Source of the DNA: Rhizobium sp. FKY42
GTDB taxonomy: Bacteria; Pseudomonadota; Alphaproteobacteria; Rhizobiales; Rhizobiaceae
Reading direction: 5' to 3'
NCBI RefSeq assembly: GCF_005222835.1
Contig: NZ_STGA01000002.1
Location: 124,001 to 188,000, forward strand
DNA length: 64,000 nucleotides
Part shown: piece after piece, positions 17,391 through 25,927 of the stretch
Layout: the number at the start of each line of letters is the position of its first letter
Position numbering within the stretch: position 1 is the first letter of the stretch
Notes under the pieces: model-generated
Database searches by the model: none
What the model was told of the DNA's origin: nothing
What the model saw: the letters and a program-made list of their open reading frames with translations, nothing else
Program-made: the position numbers and the translations under genes

Positions 17391-18449
17391 TCACACGTCT
17401 GCGGGCAGAATACAGCACTGTTCCGGGACTGGTGAAAGAACGGCGCGATCCCCCGTCTCCAGCGGTTCGCTGAGAGAGCCATTCCCGAGATAGCTTTGCC
17501 CCTCGGCTGTGCACTGGTACTGATAGGCGCGGCCAAGATAGGTGCGGATTCCCAGGGTTACCGGAATTCCGCTTCCGTCTCGCGCTACGGCCAAACCGTC
17601 CGGTCGTGCAGCCAGAATGAATCGATCCGGTATTGCCCCGAGGCGTTCCTGCGACAGCTGAAGCAGTGCGCCGTCCCTGGTGCGGGCCGTGACCGTTTCG
17701 CCGAGACGCTCAACGACGGTCATGTCGATCAGATTTTCAAACCCGACGAACCGCGCGACGAAGCTATTGGCTGGTCGCTGGTACAGCACTTCCGGCGTAT
17801 CAAGCTGCATGATGCGGCCAGCATTCATGATGGCGACACGGTCGGATATCGAAAAAGCCTCTTCCTGATCATGCGTGACGTAGAGCGAGGTCGTGCCATT
17901 CGCCCGTTGCAGGCGTCGGATCTCGACACGCATGTCGACACGCAGCTTAGCGTCAAGATTTGAGAGCGGCTCATCGAACATCAGCAGAGGCGGCTCGATG
18001 ACGAGAGCGCGGGCCAGCGCGACGCGCTGCTTCTGACCTCCGGACAAGGCAGCGGGCATGCGGTCTGCAAAGCTCGAAAGACCGACGCGCTCCAGCATGC
18101 GGTCTGCGCGCTTTTTCCGCTCCGCCGCGTCAACTCCCCGCTGCTTCAATCCGAATGCCACGTTGTCGCGGACAGAAAGATGCGGGAACAGGGCGTAATT
18201 CTGGAATACCAGGCCGATATCGCGCTGATGCGCGGGAAGGCGTGTAAGATCCCGGTCGCCAAGGCGGATCGTCCCGCTGCTTGGCTGAAGAAACCCGGCC
18301 ACAAGCCGCAATGTCGTGGTCTTGCCACACCCACTGGCGCCCAGAAGAGACACAAGTTCACCGGCAGCCACCGCAAGCGTGAGATCCTTCAGCACCTGCG
18401 TGGAGCCGTAATGGGCGGAAACATTTTCGAGCGTCAGAGATACGGTCAC
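17391..18449 (-). CDS. ABC transporter ATPase, PotA-like
   Basis: Predicted 352-residue ATPase of the polyamine/opine/iron importer group. Walker A GASGCGKTT is near residue 37, the signature is [15 protein letters not shown], Walker [17 protein letters not shown] and switch VTHDQEEAFSISDRV. A C-terminal TOBE domain follows. It is the last gene of a four-gene minus-strand operon (binding protein, two permeases, ATPase). The substrate is unknown. The neighbouring adenine-deaminase-family gene makes a nitrogen-rich purine-like or polyamine ligand plausible, but that is inference. Confidence 0.83.
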   Translation of the reverse strand: MTVSLTLENVSAHYGSTQVLKDLTLAVAAGELVSLLGASGCGKTTTLRLVAGFLQPSSGTIRLGDRDLTRLPAHQRDIGLVFQNYALFPHLSVRDNVAFGLKQRGVDAAERKKRADRMLERVGLSSFADRMPAALSGGQKQRVALARALVIEPPLLMFDEPLSNLDAKLRVDMRVEIRRLQRANGTTSLYVTHDQEEAFSISDRVAIMNAGRIMQLDTPEVLYQRPANSFVARFVGFENLIDMTVVERLGETVTARTRDGALLQLSQERLGAIPDRFILAARPDGLAVARDGSGIPVTLGIRTYLGRAYQYQCTAEGQSYLGNGSLSEPLETGDRAVLSPVPEQCCILPADV

Positions 18450-18455
18450 AGCGGT

Positions 18456-19250
18456 TCACTTTGTCAGGAAGGTAAGGCCAAGGGTGGCTTCTACAATGGC
18501 CATCACGCCAACGGTCAGCAGCATCAGGAGAACCGAGACCGAGGCGATGGTGGGGTCGAAGAACTGTTCCATATGCGCAAGAATCTGGATCGGCAGCGTG
18601 GAAACTCCTGGGCCGGTGAGAAAAAGCGAGATCGAAACATCGTTGATCGATGTGATGAAGGCGAGAATAAATGCGGCGACCACACCGGCGCTGATATTGG
18701 GCAGCACAACGGTGAGGAAGGTTTTCAACGGCGGGCACCCCAAGCTGATTGCCGCCTCCTCAATGGAGAAATCAAAGGATGCGAGGCTCGCGCCCACCAC
18801 TCGCACCGCATAGGGCAGCACCAGAAGTGTATGACCGAGCAGCAGCGTCGTGTAGACCGGCAATTGCAGACCGATCGTGATGTTCTTCATCAAAGAGAAT
18901 CCAAGCACAATTTCCGGCACGAGAATTGGCAGGACGAAGACGTTGGAAAGCCAGGATGGAAGACGGATCTTGAACCTGTTCAAGGCATATGCCGCAGGTA
19001 TACCGATCAGCAGAGCCAGAAATGTTCCGAGAAACGCGATCTGGAGGCTGGTGATGGCTGTGGTGCGGAAGGCCTCGATCTGGAAGATATTGCTGAACCA
19101 CTTCAGCGTAAAACCCTGAGGCGGAAAGGTCAGGAATGGCGTATCACTGACGGCCGCTCCCAGAATGATGAACAAGGGCGCGATCAAAATCAGGAAAATC
19201 AGAGAGGCAATCGCAATCAGTGCGGGGTGAAGTTTCGTCTGCATGATCAT
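18456..19250 (-). CDS. ABC permease, PotC-like
   Basis: Predicted 264-residue inner-membrane permease with hydrophobic segments typical of the PotC family and an EAA loop at EEAAISLGCPPLKTFLTVVL. It overlaps the preceding permease stop by four bases and ends six bases before the ATPase gene. Two closely spaced ATG codons (19250 and 19244) could each serve as start. Confidence 0.83.
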   Translation of the reverse strand: MIMQTKLHPALIAIASLIFLILIAPLFIILGAAVSDTPFLTFPPQGFTLKWFSNIFQIEAFRTTAITSLQIAFLGTFLALLIGIPAAYALNRFKIRLPSWLSNVFVLPILVPEIVLGFSLMKNITIGLQLPVYTTLLLGHTLLVLPYAVRVVGASLASFDFSIEEAAISLGCPPLKTFLTVVLPNISAGVVAAFILAFITSINDVSISLFLTGPGVSTLPIQILAHMEQFFDPTIASVSVLLMLLTVGVMAIVEATLGLTFLTK

Positions 19251-20074
19251 GCCGCCATGGGGTTCATGCGGCGCGCAAGCCGCGTCATCAGGACAACGAT
19301 GGCAATCGTCACGACAACCATGATGGCGGCAACCGTTGAGGCTCCAGTCCAGTCAAACGTCACCATCGCCCGCTGATAGAGGAAGGTTCCCATCATCATC
19401 TGGCGTTCGCCGCCCAAAAGTTGCGGAGTGGCATAGGAGGTAAAGCTTCCGGTGAAAACCAGTACGGCGCCAATGATGAGGCCCGGCATGGCAAGCGGCA
19501 GGATGACCTGGCGGAAGACGGCAAACGGCGTGGCGCCCAGCGAAGACGCGGCCTCAACCACATCCTTGGGGATACCTTCCAGGACACCTGCAAGGGTCAG
19601 GATCATCAACGGTACGAACAGATAAACCATGGCCGCAATGACAGCGCCCTTGGTGTAGAGCATGGAAAACGGCTCCGCGATCAGCCCAAGCGAAAGAAGC
19701 GCCGAATTCAAAATTCCGTTCTTTCCAAGCAGGATCAACCACGCAAATGAACGGACCACGACGCCCGTCAAAAGCGGAAAGACAGCGGCGATAATCATGA
19801 TACTCTTCAGGCGTCCCGGCATATGCGCAACCACATAGGCGGCGATAAAACCAAGAACGACCGAGATAACCGTCGTAATGAGTGAAATCTCGATTGTGCG
19901 CATCAGGACCGTGCGGCGCAGGCTGCTGTTGAAGAAAGCCGTATATGGAGCGAGCCAACCCTTGGCATCCGTCAACGTTGCCAAAAGTGTGGAACCGACA
20001 GGAAAGATCAAGAAGATCAGAACCAGAAATGTCGCGGGACCCGCCAAAAGCCAAGGGCTTAAACGTTTAACCAT
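19247..20074 (-). CDS. ABC permease, PotB-like
   Basis: Predicted 275-residue permease from the ATG at 20074 (MVKRLSPWLLAGPATFLVL); a start at 20104 would add ten residues with no better ribosome site. The EAA loop reads VEAASSLGATPFAVFRQVIL near residue 185. It pairs with the PotC-like permease to form the channel of the polyamine/opine-type importer. It is separated from the binding-protein gene by about 180 bases that contain a strong hairpin. Confidence 0.82.
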   Translation of the reverse strand: MVKRLSPWLLAGPATFLVLIFLIFPVGSTLLATLTDAKGWLAPYTAFFNSSLRRTVLMRTIEISLITTVISVVLGFIAAYVVAHMPGRLKSIMIIAAVFPLLTGVVVRSFAWLILLGKNGILNSALLSLGLIAEPFSMLYTKGAVIAAMVYLFVPLMILTLAGVLEGIPKDVVEAASSLGATPFAVFRQVILPLAMPGLIIGAVLVFTGSFTSYATPQLLGGERQMMMGTFLYQRAMVTFDWTGASTVAAIMVVVTIAIVVLMTRLARRMNPMAA

Positions 20075-20200
20075 CTTGTTTCGAAGCCACCTGTCCGCAA
20101 GCATTCATTGGGAGCGATTTCCAGATTTCAATGGAGAATTTTCACGGCACATGCCGCGTCCAGGGAGCAAGAATGCCCAAATGTTGCAGTGCAATCAAGT

Positions 20201-20231
20201 GTGTCGGCCTGGCAAAATACCGGGCCGACAC
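20201..20231 (-). other. Intercistronic hairpin after the binding-protein gene
   Basis: GTGTCGGCC at 20201-20209 pairs perfectly with GGCCGACAC at 20223-20231 (9-bp stem). It lies 24 bases downstream of the binding-protein stop at 20255, in the direction of transcription, and before the permease genes. It is a likely mRNA stabiliser or partial terminator that raises binding protein over permease. The rest of the 20105-20254 gap shows nothing recognisable. Confidence 0.65.
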
Positions 20232-20254
20232 CAAATATCATCAAATATCCGGAC

Positions 20255-21295
20255 TTACTTGCTGAAGATTTCGTTCCAGCGATCAATCCAATCGGTTTTC
20301 GCTTGGTTCAGCTTCACATAGTCCAAACGGTTCAGTTTGGAGATCATGTCTGCCCCGTAGGTCCAGATTTTGGCCTGCTCCGGCGTCAGTTGCACCTTCG
20401 TCGACACTGGCGCGTCAACGCCCTGCTCCGCCTCGATCTGCTGGATTTCCTTGGAGAGAATGAAGTTGATGAACTGATAGGCCAGTTCGACATTCTCCGA
20501 GCCCTTCGGAATATTGACTGTGTTGAGCGTCGCGATATCGCCATCCGAGAGCTGCGCCCAAGTCATTGTCGGGACTGCAGCCTTCAGCGAGGCCAGTGTG
20601 AAGTCCTGCGTGACGGCAACCTTGGCTTCGCCCGTGGAGACGAGATTCACCATTTCCGACCCGGTGTTGTAGTTCTTCGTAACGTTGGCCTTCAGCTTGC
20701 CGATCGATTCGAACGCCTTGTCCGCATCGCTGAAAGCATCAACCTTGGCGTTTTTGCCAGCCTGCAGCACCACCATCGGTCCAGCCGTCGTCGTGATACC
20801 CGGAAGCGTGACGGCACCCTTGAGGTCGGCCCGCCAAAGATCGTTCCAAGAGGTAATCGGTGGATTGACCTTGGCACTGTCGTAGACGATGCCAACACGC
20901 CCAATGGTATAGGCGGGGCCGTAACCGCCTTGCGGGTTCTTGGCGATATCATAGAGATCGGCGAGGTTCGGCAGCTTTGCTGGATCAACCTTCTGGAAGA
21001 GGCCTTCGGCGATTCCGATCTGCGAGAAACTGTCGGTCAGGTATATGACATCGACGCCCTTTCCATCGCGGAGCTTCAGCTTGTTGAGACGATCAGCGTT
21101 GTTGCCGGTCTCGAAAACGATGTCGCAGCCGCAGATCTTCTTGAACGGCGCGATGATGTTGGCATTCAGCTTGTCGCCGTTATAGCCCCACCATGAGATT
21201 GTCAGGGTCTTGGCCTGTGCGGCCGCACCAAAAGTGCCGGCCATGACAATACCAAGCGCCACCGCAGAAGCGCGCAGGCGGTTCGAATAGGTCAT
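20255..21295 (-). CDS. Periplasmic binding protein, PotD-like
   Basis: Predicted 346-residue solute-binding protein. The ATG at 21295 (AAGGA upstream) opens a signal peptide MTYSNRLRASAVALGIVMAG...AQAKTLTISWWG. Later segments, KLNANIIAPFKKICGCDIVFETG, DVIYLTDSFSQIG and FINFILSKEIQQ, fit the spermidine/putrescine-type class. It is the first gene of its operon; the promoter should lie in 21296-21430. The ligand is unknown. No clear polyamine-binding acidic cluster could be assigned by eye. Confidence 0.82.
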   Translation of the reverse strand: MTYSNRLRASAVALGIVMAGTFGAAAQAKTLTISWWGYNGDKLNANIIAPFKKICGCDIVFETGNNADRLNKLKLRDGKGVDVIYLTDSFSQIGIAEGLFQKVDPAKLPNLADLYDIAKNPQGGYGPAYTIGRVGIVYDSAKVNPPITSWNDLWRADLKGAVTLPGITTTAGPMVVLQAGKNAKVDAFSDADKAFESIGKLKANVTKNYNTGSEMVNLVSTGEAKVAVTQDFTLASLKAAVPTMTWAQLSDGDIATLNTVNIPKGSENVELAYQFINFILSKEIQQIEAEQGVDAPVSTKVQLTPEQAKIWTYGADMISKLNRLDYVKLNQAKTDWIDRWNEIFSK

Positions 21296-21430
21296 CTTGT
21301 TGTTCCTTCTCTGGGGAGGTCGGGTGAACCAAGCGTGCTCAAGGCCCACCGCTTCCTAAAGCATACCGACAGATTCCAGAACATTTCAAGCCAGAGAATC
21401 AAAGACCTCGTAGTTCAACCCTGAAGGGTA

Positions 21431-22219
21431 TCAGGCAAGAATCTCCCAGAAACCACGATAAAGCATGTAAAGAGCGACCGCGAAAATCAATCCGGCAAAG
21501 AGGGTATTCAGAGTTCCCTTTTTTGTAGACAGATGATCGGCAACGACCCCACCGGCTAACCCGCCTGCGACACCCCCCGCAATGAAAATTCCCGCAAGCG
21601 CCCAATCCACATAACCCGAGATCGCATAATTCAGGGCGGTCGTGAGCCCAAAGGCCGTGACTGCCACAAGGGAAGAACCAACGGCGAACAGAATGGGCAT
21701 GCCTGTAGACGCAATCAGGCCCGGTACGATTAAAAAACCTCCGCCAATGCCGAAGAAACCGGACAAAATTCCCGTTAACCCACCAAAGCCAGCGACTTTG
21801 GAAACGTTCTCTCTCGAACATTGGGCACCGGGATCCCCCTCCGCTCCGCGCTTCCAGAACATGAGGACTCCAACGGAAATCATCAGGAAGGCAAACAGTA
21901 TGAGCAGCTTTTGACCATCGACGAGCTTACCGATAGTGGAGCCGACCAATGCTCCCAGAATACCGGCAACGCTATACACGCCAGCACACCGCCATTTCAC
22001 ATGACCGGCGCGAGCGTGGCCCAACAGGTTTGTGAAGGCATTGGCAGAGACGGCAAAGGCGCTGGTACCGATTGCCATATGCGCATTCGGGACACCAACC
22101 AGATAAACCATAAGTGGAACCGCAAGGATCGAGCCCCCGCCCCCGAAGAGACCAAGGGTAAAGCCAACCAGCGCACCTGAGAGCCCCCCTAGTCCGTATT
22201 GTATCGGATCAAGAACCAT
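21431..22219 (-). CDS. TauE/SafE (TSUP) family sulfur-compound exporter
   Basis: Predicted 262-residue membrane protein. It carries the two TSUP glycine motifs, VGFTLGLFGGGGSILAVPLM near residue 20 and GFFGIGGGFLIVPGL near residue 150, which mark the internal duplication. TSUP proteins export sulfite, sulfoacetate or other sulfur anions. GGGAGATGA precedes the ATG at 22219. It is the last gene of a minus-strand set with two YeeE/YedE proteins and a Blh-type hydrolase, which supports sulfite or thiosulfate export after sulfide oxidation. Confidence 0.85.
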   Translation of the reverse strand: MVLDPIQYGLGGLSGALVGFTLGLFGGGGSILAVPLMVYLVGVPNAHMAIGTSAFAVSANAFTNLLGHARAGHVKWRCAGVYSVAGILGALVGSTIGKLVDGQKLLILFAFLMISVGVLMFWKRGAEGDPGAQCSRENVSKVAGFGGLTGILSGFFGIGGGFLIVPGLIASTGMPILFAVGSSLVAVTAFGLTTALNYAISGYVDWALAGIFIAGGVAGGLAGGVVADHLSTKKGTLNTLFAGLIFAVALYMLYRGFWEILA

Positions 22220-22235
22220 GTCTCATCTCCCGCCG

Positions 22236-22658
22236 TCACGCAAAACGGTTCTGGAACAGGCGATGGATTCCCATGCCACCGATCATCGCGGCGACGAAAA
22301 GAACGATTTCCCATCTGCCAAAAACAAGACCTGCGAAAGCCGGCCCCGGACACAACCCGACGAGACCCCAGCCCAGTCCAAAGAGGGCAGAGCCTGCGAT
22401 CAACTTACGGTCCAGCTTTCGATTTTCAGGAACATGAAATGAGATATCGAACACTGGAGCTTGGAGGCGAGCCTTGATGCGATACGCGATTGCCGATGGG
22501 ATCAATGCACCGCCCATGACGAAAGCGAGGGACGGATCCCAATCGCCGGCAACATCGAGAAAGGCAAGAACGCGCGCCGGATTGATCATATCCGAGAGGA
22601 CCAGACCGATACCGAAAAGGATACCCGCGACGCCGGCGACGATAATCCGAGCATTCAT
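22236..22658 (-). CDS. YeeE/YedE-family (DUF6691-like) membrane protein, second half
   Basis: Predicted 140-residue membrane protein. The visible family pattern is GIGLVLSDMINPARVLAFLD at residue 15 and GLGWGLVGLCPGPAFAGL near 100. Such short YeeE/YedE proteins occur in adjacent pairs, each equivalent to half of a full transporter of thiosulfate or related sulfur species. The ATG at 22658 overlaps the stop of its partner (ATGA, 22655-22658); longer upstream frames lie inside the partner gene. The conserved Cys in CPGP is present. Confidence 0.82.
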   Translation of the reverse strand: MNARIIVAGVAGILFGIGLVLSDMINPARVLAFLDVAGDWDPSLAFVMGGALIPSAIAYRIKARLQAPVFDISFHVPENRKLDRKLIAGSALFGLGWGLVGLCPGPAFAGLVFGRWEIVLFVAAMIGGMGIHRLFQNRFA

Positions 22659-23086
22659 GAGCGCCCCCCCGGAAAGTGACGCATGATCAGGACCGTGGCC
22701 GCAGCGACCGACATGAAAACCACTGTCGCGACGATGGAACGTGGAGACAGGCGCGCCAGACCGCACACACCGTGACCGCTGGTACACCCGGAGCCGAGCC
22801 GCGTGCCGAAGCCAACGATGAGACCACCCGCGACCAGAAGAACCGGCGATGAGGACACTTCAATAATGGGGAACCGCAGGAATGAAGCTGCCAGTGCTGC
22901 CCCTGCAAGAATTCCGCCTAGAAAGCCTACGCCGAGCCCGCTGATGCCTGAGCCCGTCAATCCAAAGGCGGACGCGGCAAGACCGGAAATCCCGGCAATG
23001 CGGCCATTCAGGAGAAGATAAATTGCGGCCGACAGACCGATCAACAGGCCACCGGCCAGTGGCCAGAAGAATGAACTATAAGACAT
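22655..23086 (-). CDS. YeeE/YedE-family membrane protein, first half
   Basis: Predicted 143-residue membrane protein with the signature GTRLGSGCTSGHGVCGLARL near residue 95, characteristic of YeeE/YedE sulfur transport proteins; its conserved cysteines are thought to pass sulfur species through the membrane. It lies 15 bases after the Blh-type hydrolase and overlaps the next gene by four bases. The pair probably moves a sulfur compound produced or consumed by the sulfide-oxidation module. Confidence 0.84.
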   Translation of the reverse strand: MSYSSFFWPLAGGLLIGLSAAIYLLLNGRIAGISGLAASAFGLTGSGISGLGVGFLGGILAGAALAASFLRFPIIEVSSSPVLLVAGGLIVGFGTRLGSGCTSGHGVCGLARLSPRSIVATVVFMSVAAATVLIMRHFPGGRS

Positions 23087-23101
23087 GGCTGACTGCCGTC
23101 C

Positions 23102-24028
23102 TCAAAGCGTATTGATCGGAATTTTCAGGTACTGCACGCCATTTTCTTCCGCCGCAGGCAGCTTGCCCGCGCGCATGTTGACCTGCACCGACGGCAGAAT
23201 GAGCTTCGGCATCGCAAGTGTCGCGTCCCGCTCTGTCCGCATTTTCACAAATTCGTCTTCGGTTACCCCGTCATGGACATGAATATTGCCTTGACGTTGC
23301 TTCGCGACCGTAGTTTCCCACGCATAATTGTCACGGCCCGGCGCCTTGTAGTCATGGCACAGGAACATGCGCGCAGAACCGGGCAACTGCATCAACCGCC
23401 TGATTGAGCGATACAGGGTGCGGGCATCACCGCCGGGGAAATCACAACGGGCAGTGCCGTAGTCCGGCATGAATAAGGTATCGCCAGGGAAGACCGCATC
23501 TCCAATCACATAGGCAAGACATGCAGGCGTGTGGCCTGGAACATGAAGAACAGTCGCATCGAGTGAGCCGATCTTGAATCGATCACCATCCTGGAATAGT
23601 TGGTCGAACTGACTGCCGTCGCGCTGAAACTCCGTCCCCGCATTGAAGATCTTGCCGAAGACTTCCTGGACACGAATGATTTCGCGACCAATCGCCAGCT
23701 GTCCACCAAGCTCTTTCTGCAAAAGCGGGGCGGCAGACAGGTGGTCGGCATGCGCATGCGTTTCAAGAAGCCACTGAACCTCGAGACTTTCGGATTTTAC
23801 GTAATCAATTACTGCACGCGCTGATGCATTCATTGTCCGACCTGATGCAGGATCGTAATCGAGAACGCTATCAATAATGGCACAAGCGCTCGAGCGCGGA
23901 TCACGCACGACATGCGTGACCGTATAGGTCGCAGAATCAAAGAACGATTTCACCGACGGTCTGGAAGACGACTCCTCCAGGGACGAAACAACGATACTCG
24001 AGGCAAATTCCAGCGGCGCATCCGACAT
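23102..24028 (-). CDS. blh: Blh-type MBL-fold hydrolase (persulfide dioxygenase-like)
   Basis: Predicted 308-residue metallo-beta-lactamase-fold protein. The metal motif HAHADH is at 91-96, followed by VPGHTPACLAYVIGDAVFPGDTLF and LCHDYKAPGRDN. These match ETHE1/Blh enzymes, which oxidise glutathione persulfide to sulfite in sulfide detoxification. The ATG at 24028 is used (GGAG about nine bases upstream); the frame runs further upstream into the promoter region. It leads the minus-strand sulfur set and is divergent from the peroxiredoxin and a BigR-like repressor, as expected for a BigR regulon. Confidence 0.85.
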   Translation of the reverse strand: MSDAPLEFASSIVVSSLEESSSRPSVKSFFDSATYTVTHVVRDPRSSACAIIDSVLDYDPASGRTMNASARAVIDYVKSESLEVQWLLETHAHADHLSAAPLLQKELGGQLAIGREIIRVQEVFGKIFNAGTEFQRDGSQFDQLFQDGDRFKIGSLDATVLHVPGHTPACLAYVIGDAVFPGDTLFMPDYGTARCDFPGGDARTLYRSIRRLMQLPGSARMFLCHDYKAPGRDNYAWETTVAKQRQGNIHVHDGVTEDEFVKMRTERDATLAMPKLILPSVQVNMRAGKLPAAEENGVQYLKIPINTL

Positions 24029-24146
24029 AGCGACAATCTCCGTTTGGTCAATTAATACATATTTACGGTAACTATGCAACTATGTATGTTTGGTTTGGGT
24101 TTGACGCCGACCGCGATATATTTCTTTGGCAAAACAGGAGATTCGC
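24029..24146. promoter_or_regulatory. Divergent control region of the sulfide module (candidate BigR-type site)
   Basis: An AT-rich stretch between blh and the peroxiredoxin contains inverted arms ATACATA (24055-24061) and TATGTAT (24081-24087), with AACTATGC and AACTATGT repeated between and beside them. An AT-rich palindrome in this position is what an ArsR/BigR dimer would need. The assignment to BigR is by position. Confidence 0.5.
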
Positions 24147-24788
24147 TTGTCAGAAGATTGCACCGCCGAACGCGCAGCTACCCTGCGCATTCATGATCCC
24201 GCCCCCGAATTCACAGCACGTTCGACACACGGTCTCGTGAGGCTGTCAGATTACAGAGGGCGCTGGCTGCTTCTCTTCTCGCATCCAGCCGACTTTACAT
24301 CCGTCTGCACAAGCGAATTCATCGCCTTCGCAAAGGCGGCCCCTGAATTCGAACGTGTGAAATGTGCCCTTCTGGGGCTCTCGGTCGACAGTCTCTATGC
24401 TCATCTGGCCTGGCTGCAGGATATAGAGACGCGATTTGGCGTCAGGATTGATTTCCCGCTGATCGAAGACTCCGGCATGGTTATTGCGCGTGCCTACGGC
24501 ATGCTCGACCGGCATTCTTCCGGAAGCGCCACTGTCCGTGCAACCTACGTCATCGATGCAACCGGCATCATCCGCGCTATCGTATGGTATCCGATGACGG
24601 TTGGGCGTTCTGTTGCGGAGCTTCTGCGGTTGGTTGAGGCCTTGCAGACATCGGATCGGGAGCAGGCGCTCACCCCTGAAGGCTGGAAGGTTGGCGACAA
24701 GCTCATGGAGCCTGCCGCCACTTCGCTTGACGACGCATCTGATATCCCACCGGGGGATATCTGGTACTTCAGGGAGCGCTCACGATGA
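24147..24788 (+). CDS. Peroxiredoxin (AhpC/TSA, 1-Cys/Prx6-like)
   Basis: Predicted 213-residue thiol peroxidase. The peroxidatic cysteine is C54 in HPADFTSVCTSEF. GLSVDSLYAHLAWLQDI and TYVIDATGIIRAIVWYP are typical of the Prx6 subgroup. The start is taken as TTG at 24147, because AGGAG lies six bases upstream; a TTG at 24126 is in frame but has no ribosome site. The stop overlaps the ArsR gene start (24785-24788). In this setting it could reduce hydroperoxides or reactive sulfur species. Confidence 0.83.
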   Translation: MSEDCTAERAATLRIHDPAPEFTARSTHGLVRLSDYRGRWLLLFSHPADFTSVCTSEFIAFAKAAPEFERVKCALLGLSVDSLYAHLAWLQDIETRFGVRIDFPLIEDSGMVIARAYGMLDRHSSGSATVRATYVIDATGIIRAIVWYPMTVGRSVAELLRLVEALQTSDREQALTPEGWKVGDKLMEPAATSLDDASDIPPGDIWYFRERSR

Positions 24789-25204
24789 CAAAAACGAGCC
24801 TGCCACTCGAGAAAATGATAGAAGCATCGGGCGAAGCCTCTGAATTTATTAGATTATTTTCAACCTCAAGCAGACTGATGCTGCTCTGCTTCCTGTCTGG
24901 ACGCGAAGCCTCAGTCGGCGAAATCCAAGAAGGACTTGGGTTCAAACAGCCGGGCCTCTCCCAGCAACTGGCAGAGTTGCGGCAGGCAGGCGTGGTTCAG
25001 ACGCGTCGCGAATCACGGCAGATCTACTATTCCATTGCGGATGCGCGCGTGGCGCGAATACTGGAGGTTCTGGTCAGCATGTTTTGCAAGGGCGAGGAAT
25101 CGCCTCAAAGGCATGAATCCATCAAGGAGTCATTCTCTTCCGGACCCACGCTCGGCGAGATGGCACAATGGGCCATCGTCACATCGGACATAGATTTGAA
25201 GTAA
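24785..25204 (+). CDS. bigR: ArsR-family persulfide-sensing repressor, BigR-like
   Basis: Predicted 139-residue winged-helix regulator. The HTH reads VGEIQEGLGFKQPGLSQQLAELRQAGVV (given here as the span 44-71). Two cysteines, C35 in LMLLCFLSG and C101 in SMFCKGEE, are placed like the redox pair of BigR/SqrR, which forms a tetrasulfide link in the presence of persulfides and releases DNA. No metal-binding ELCVCDL motif of classical ArsR is present. It is co-transcribed with the peroxiredoxin and divergent from blh, so it likely controls both directions. It has about 30 extra residues at the C-terminus. Confidence 0.84.
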   Translation: MTKTSLPLEKMIEASGEASEFIRLFSTSSRLMLLCFLSGREASVGEIQEGLGFKQPGLSQQLAELRQAGVVQTRRESRQIYYSIADARVARILEVLVSMFCKGEESPQRHESIKESFSSGPTLGEMAQWAIVTSDIDLK

Positions 25205-25219
25205 TGCAGCAAAAAGAAA

Positions 25220-25241
25220 GGGCCGCAAATGCATGCGGCCC
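25220..25241. terminator. Hairpin terminator after bigR
   Basis: GGGCCGCA (25220-25227) and TGCGGCCC (25234-25241) form a perfect 8-bp stem 15 bases past the bigR stop. On the minus strand it is followed by CTTTCTTTTT, so it may also end the pha operon transcript arriving from the other side. Confidence 0.7.
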
Positions 25242-25452
25242 GAGTAGATGCTTCAAATTATCTTTGTTTCCTCTGAACGGTTACGTCAGTGAATCCGAAT
25301 TTGGTGAAATAGACAGTAGCAAATAGTTTGCTTGCGGCTTCACCATTGACTGCGAATATACTCAGACGGGACCACGCCATCAATTAGCAATATTTAGGTA
25401 TATATAAGTTACCATTTATATTAATTCGACGCGTTATAGGGGAGCAATCGCC

Positions 25453-25494
25453 TACAGCGCGGCGCGTTCAATTGAACGCGCGAACGACGCTGTA
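25453..25494. repeat. Nested palindrome in the bigR-phaG gap
   Basis: A perfect 20-bp palindrome, GCGCGTTCAATTGAACGCGC, occupies 25462-25481. It is enclosed by outer arms TACAGCG (25453-25459) and CGCTGTA (25488-25494), giving a 42-base nested structure. It lies about 60 bases past the phaG stop in the direction of that operon. It could be a terminator, an operator or a dispersed repeat. The rest of the 25205-25552 gap is AT-rich and shows no gene. Confidence 0.7.
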
Positions 25495-25552
25495 AGACCT
25501 TGACTTGATGTGTTCGTTCCGCCCAACCAAATCCGGTTGAGCGCGACATGCA

Positions 25553-25927
25553 TTAGTCGGCATCGCGCGTACCTCCGAGATCCATCTTATGAGGAACCTG
25601 CTGATCGCCTTCCGCTCGGTCGCGATGAAGAGCAGCTCGTGCCAGAAGCATGAAGGTTATCGGCGTCGTCACTGTCACGAAGACGCCGATGAGGATCTCG
25701 TGGATAACGTATCGCTCCGTGCCGACCGTAAAAAAGATCATGGAGGCAACCATCGTGCCGCCAACACCCCAGCTCGTTCCCAGCGTGGGCGCATGAAGCC
25801 GCTCGTAAAAGCTAGGCAGGCGAAGGAACCCGATCGTTCCAATCAATGTCAATATCGCACCAAGCAGGAGAAAGACGGCGACCGCGATTGCTGCCCAAAG
25901 AGGAAAATCTGAAATCGGCTGCATCAT
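25553..25927 (-). CDS. phaG: Cation/proton antiporter subunit G (PhaG/MnhG)
   Basis: Predicted 124-residue small membrane subunit. It shows the MnhG pattern: AVFLLLGAILTLIGTIGFLRLPSFYERLHAPTLGTS followed by two more membrane segments (described here; it spans residues 17-52). A hydrophilic tail of about 25 residues ends the protein. It is the last gene of the pha operon and overlaps phaF by four bases. Subunit G is needed for assembly or function of the multisubunit Mrp/Pha antiporter. Confidence 0.88.
   Translation of the reverse strand: MMQPISDFPLWAAIAVAVFLLLGAILTLIGTIGFLRLPSFYERLHAPTLGTSWGVGGTMVASMIFFTVGTERYVIHEILIGVFVTVTTPITFMLLARAALHRDRAEGDQQVPHKMDLGGTRDAD

Noticed and set aside
18180..19376. 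Plus-strand open frame of 398 codons
   Set aside because: It lies antisense to the PotA/PotC-like genes, is very rich in Arg, Gln, Gly and His, shows no family motif and arises from codon bias of the true genes.
20108..21196. Plus-strand open frame of 362 codons
   Set aside because: Mirror frame of the PotD-like gene; crosses the intercistronic hairpin and has no ribosome site or motif.
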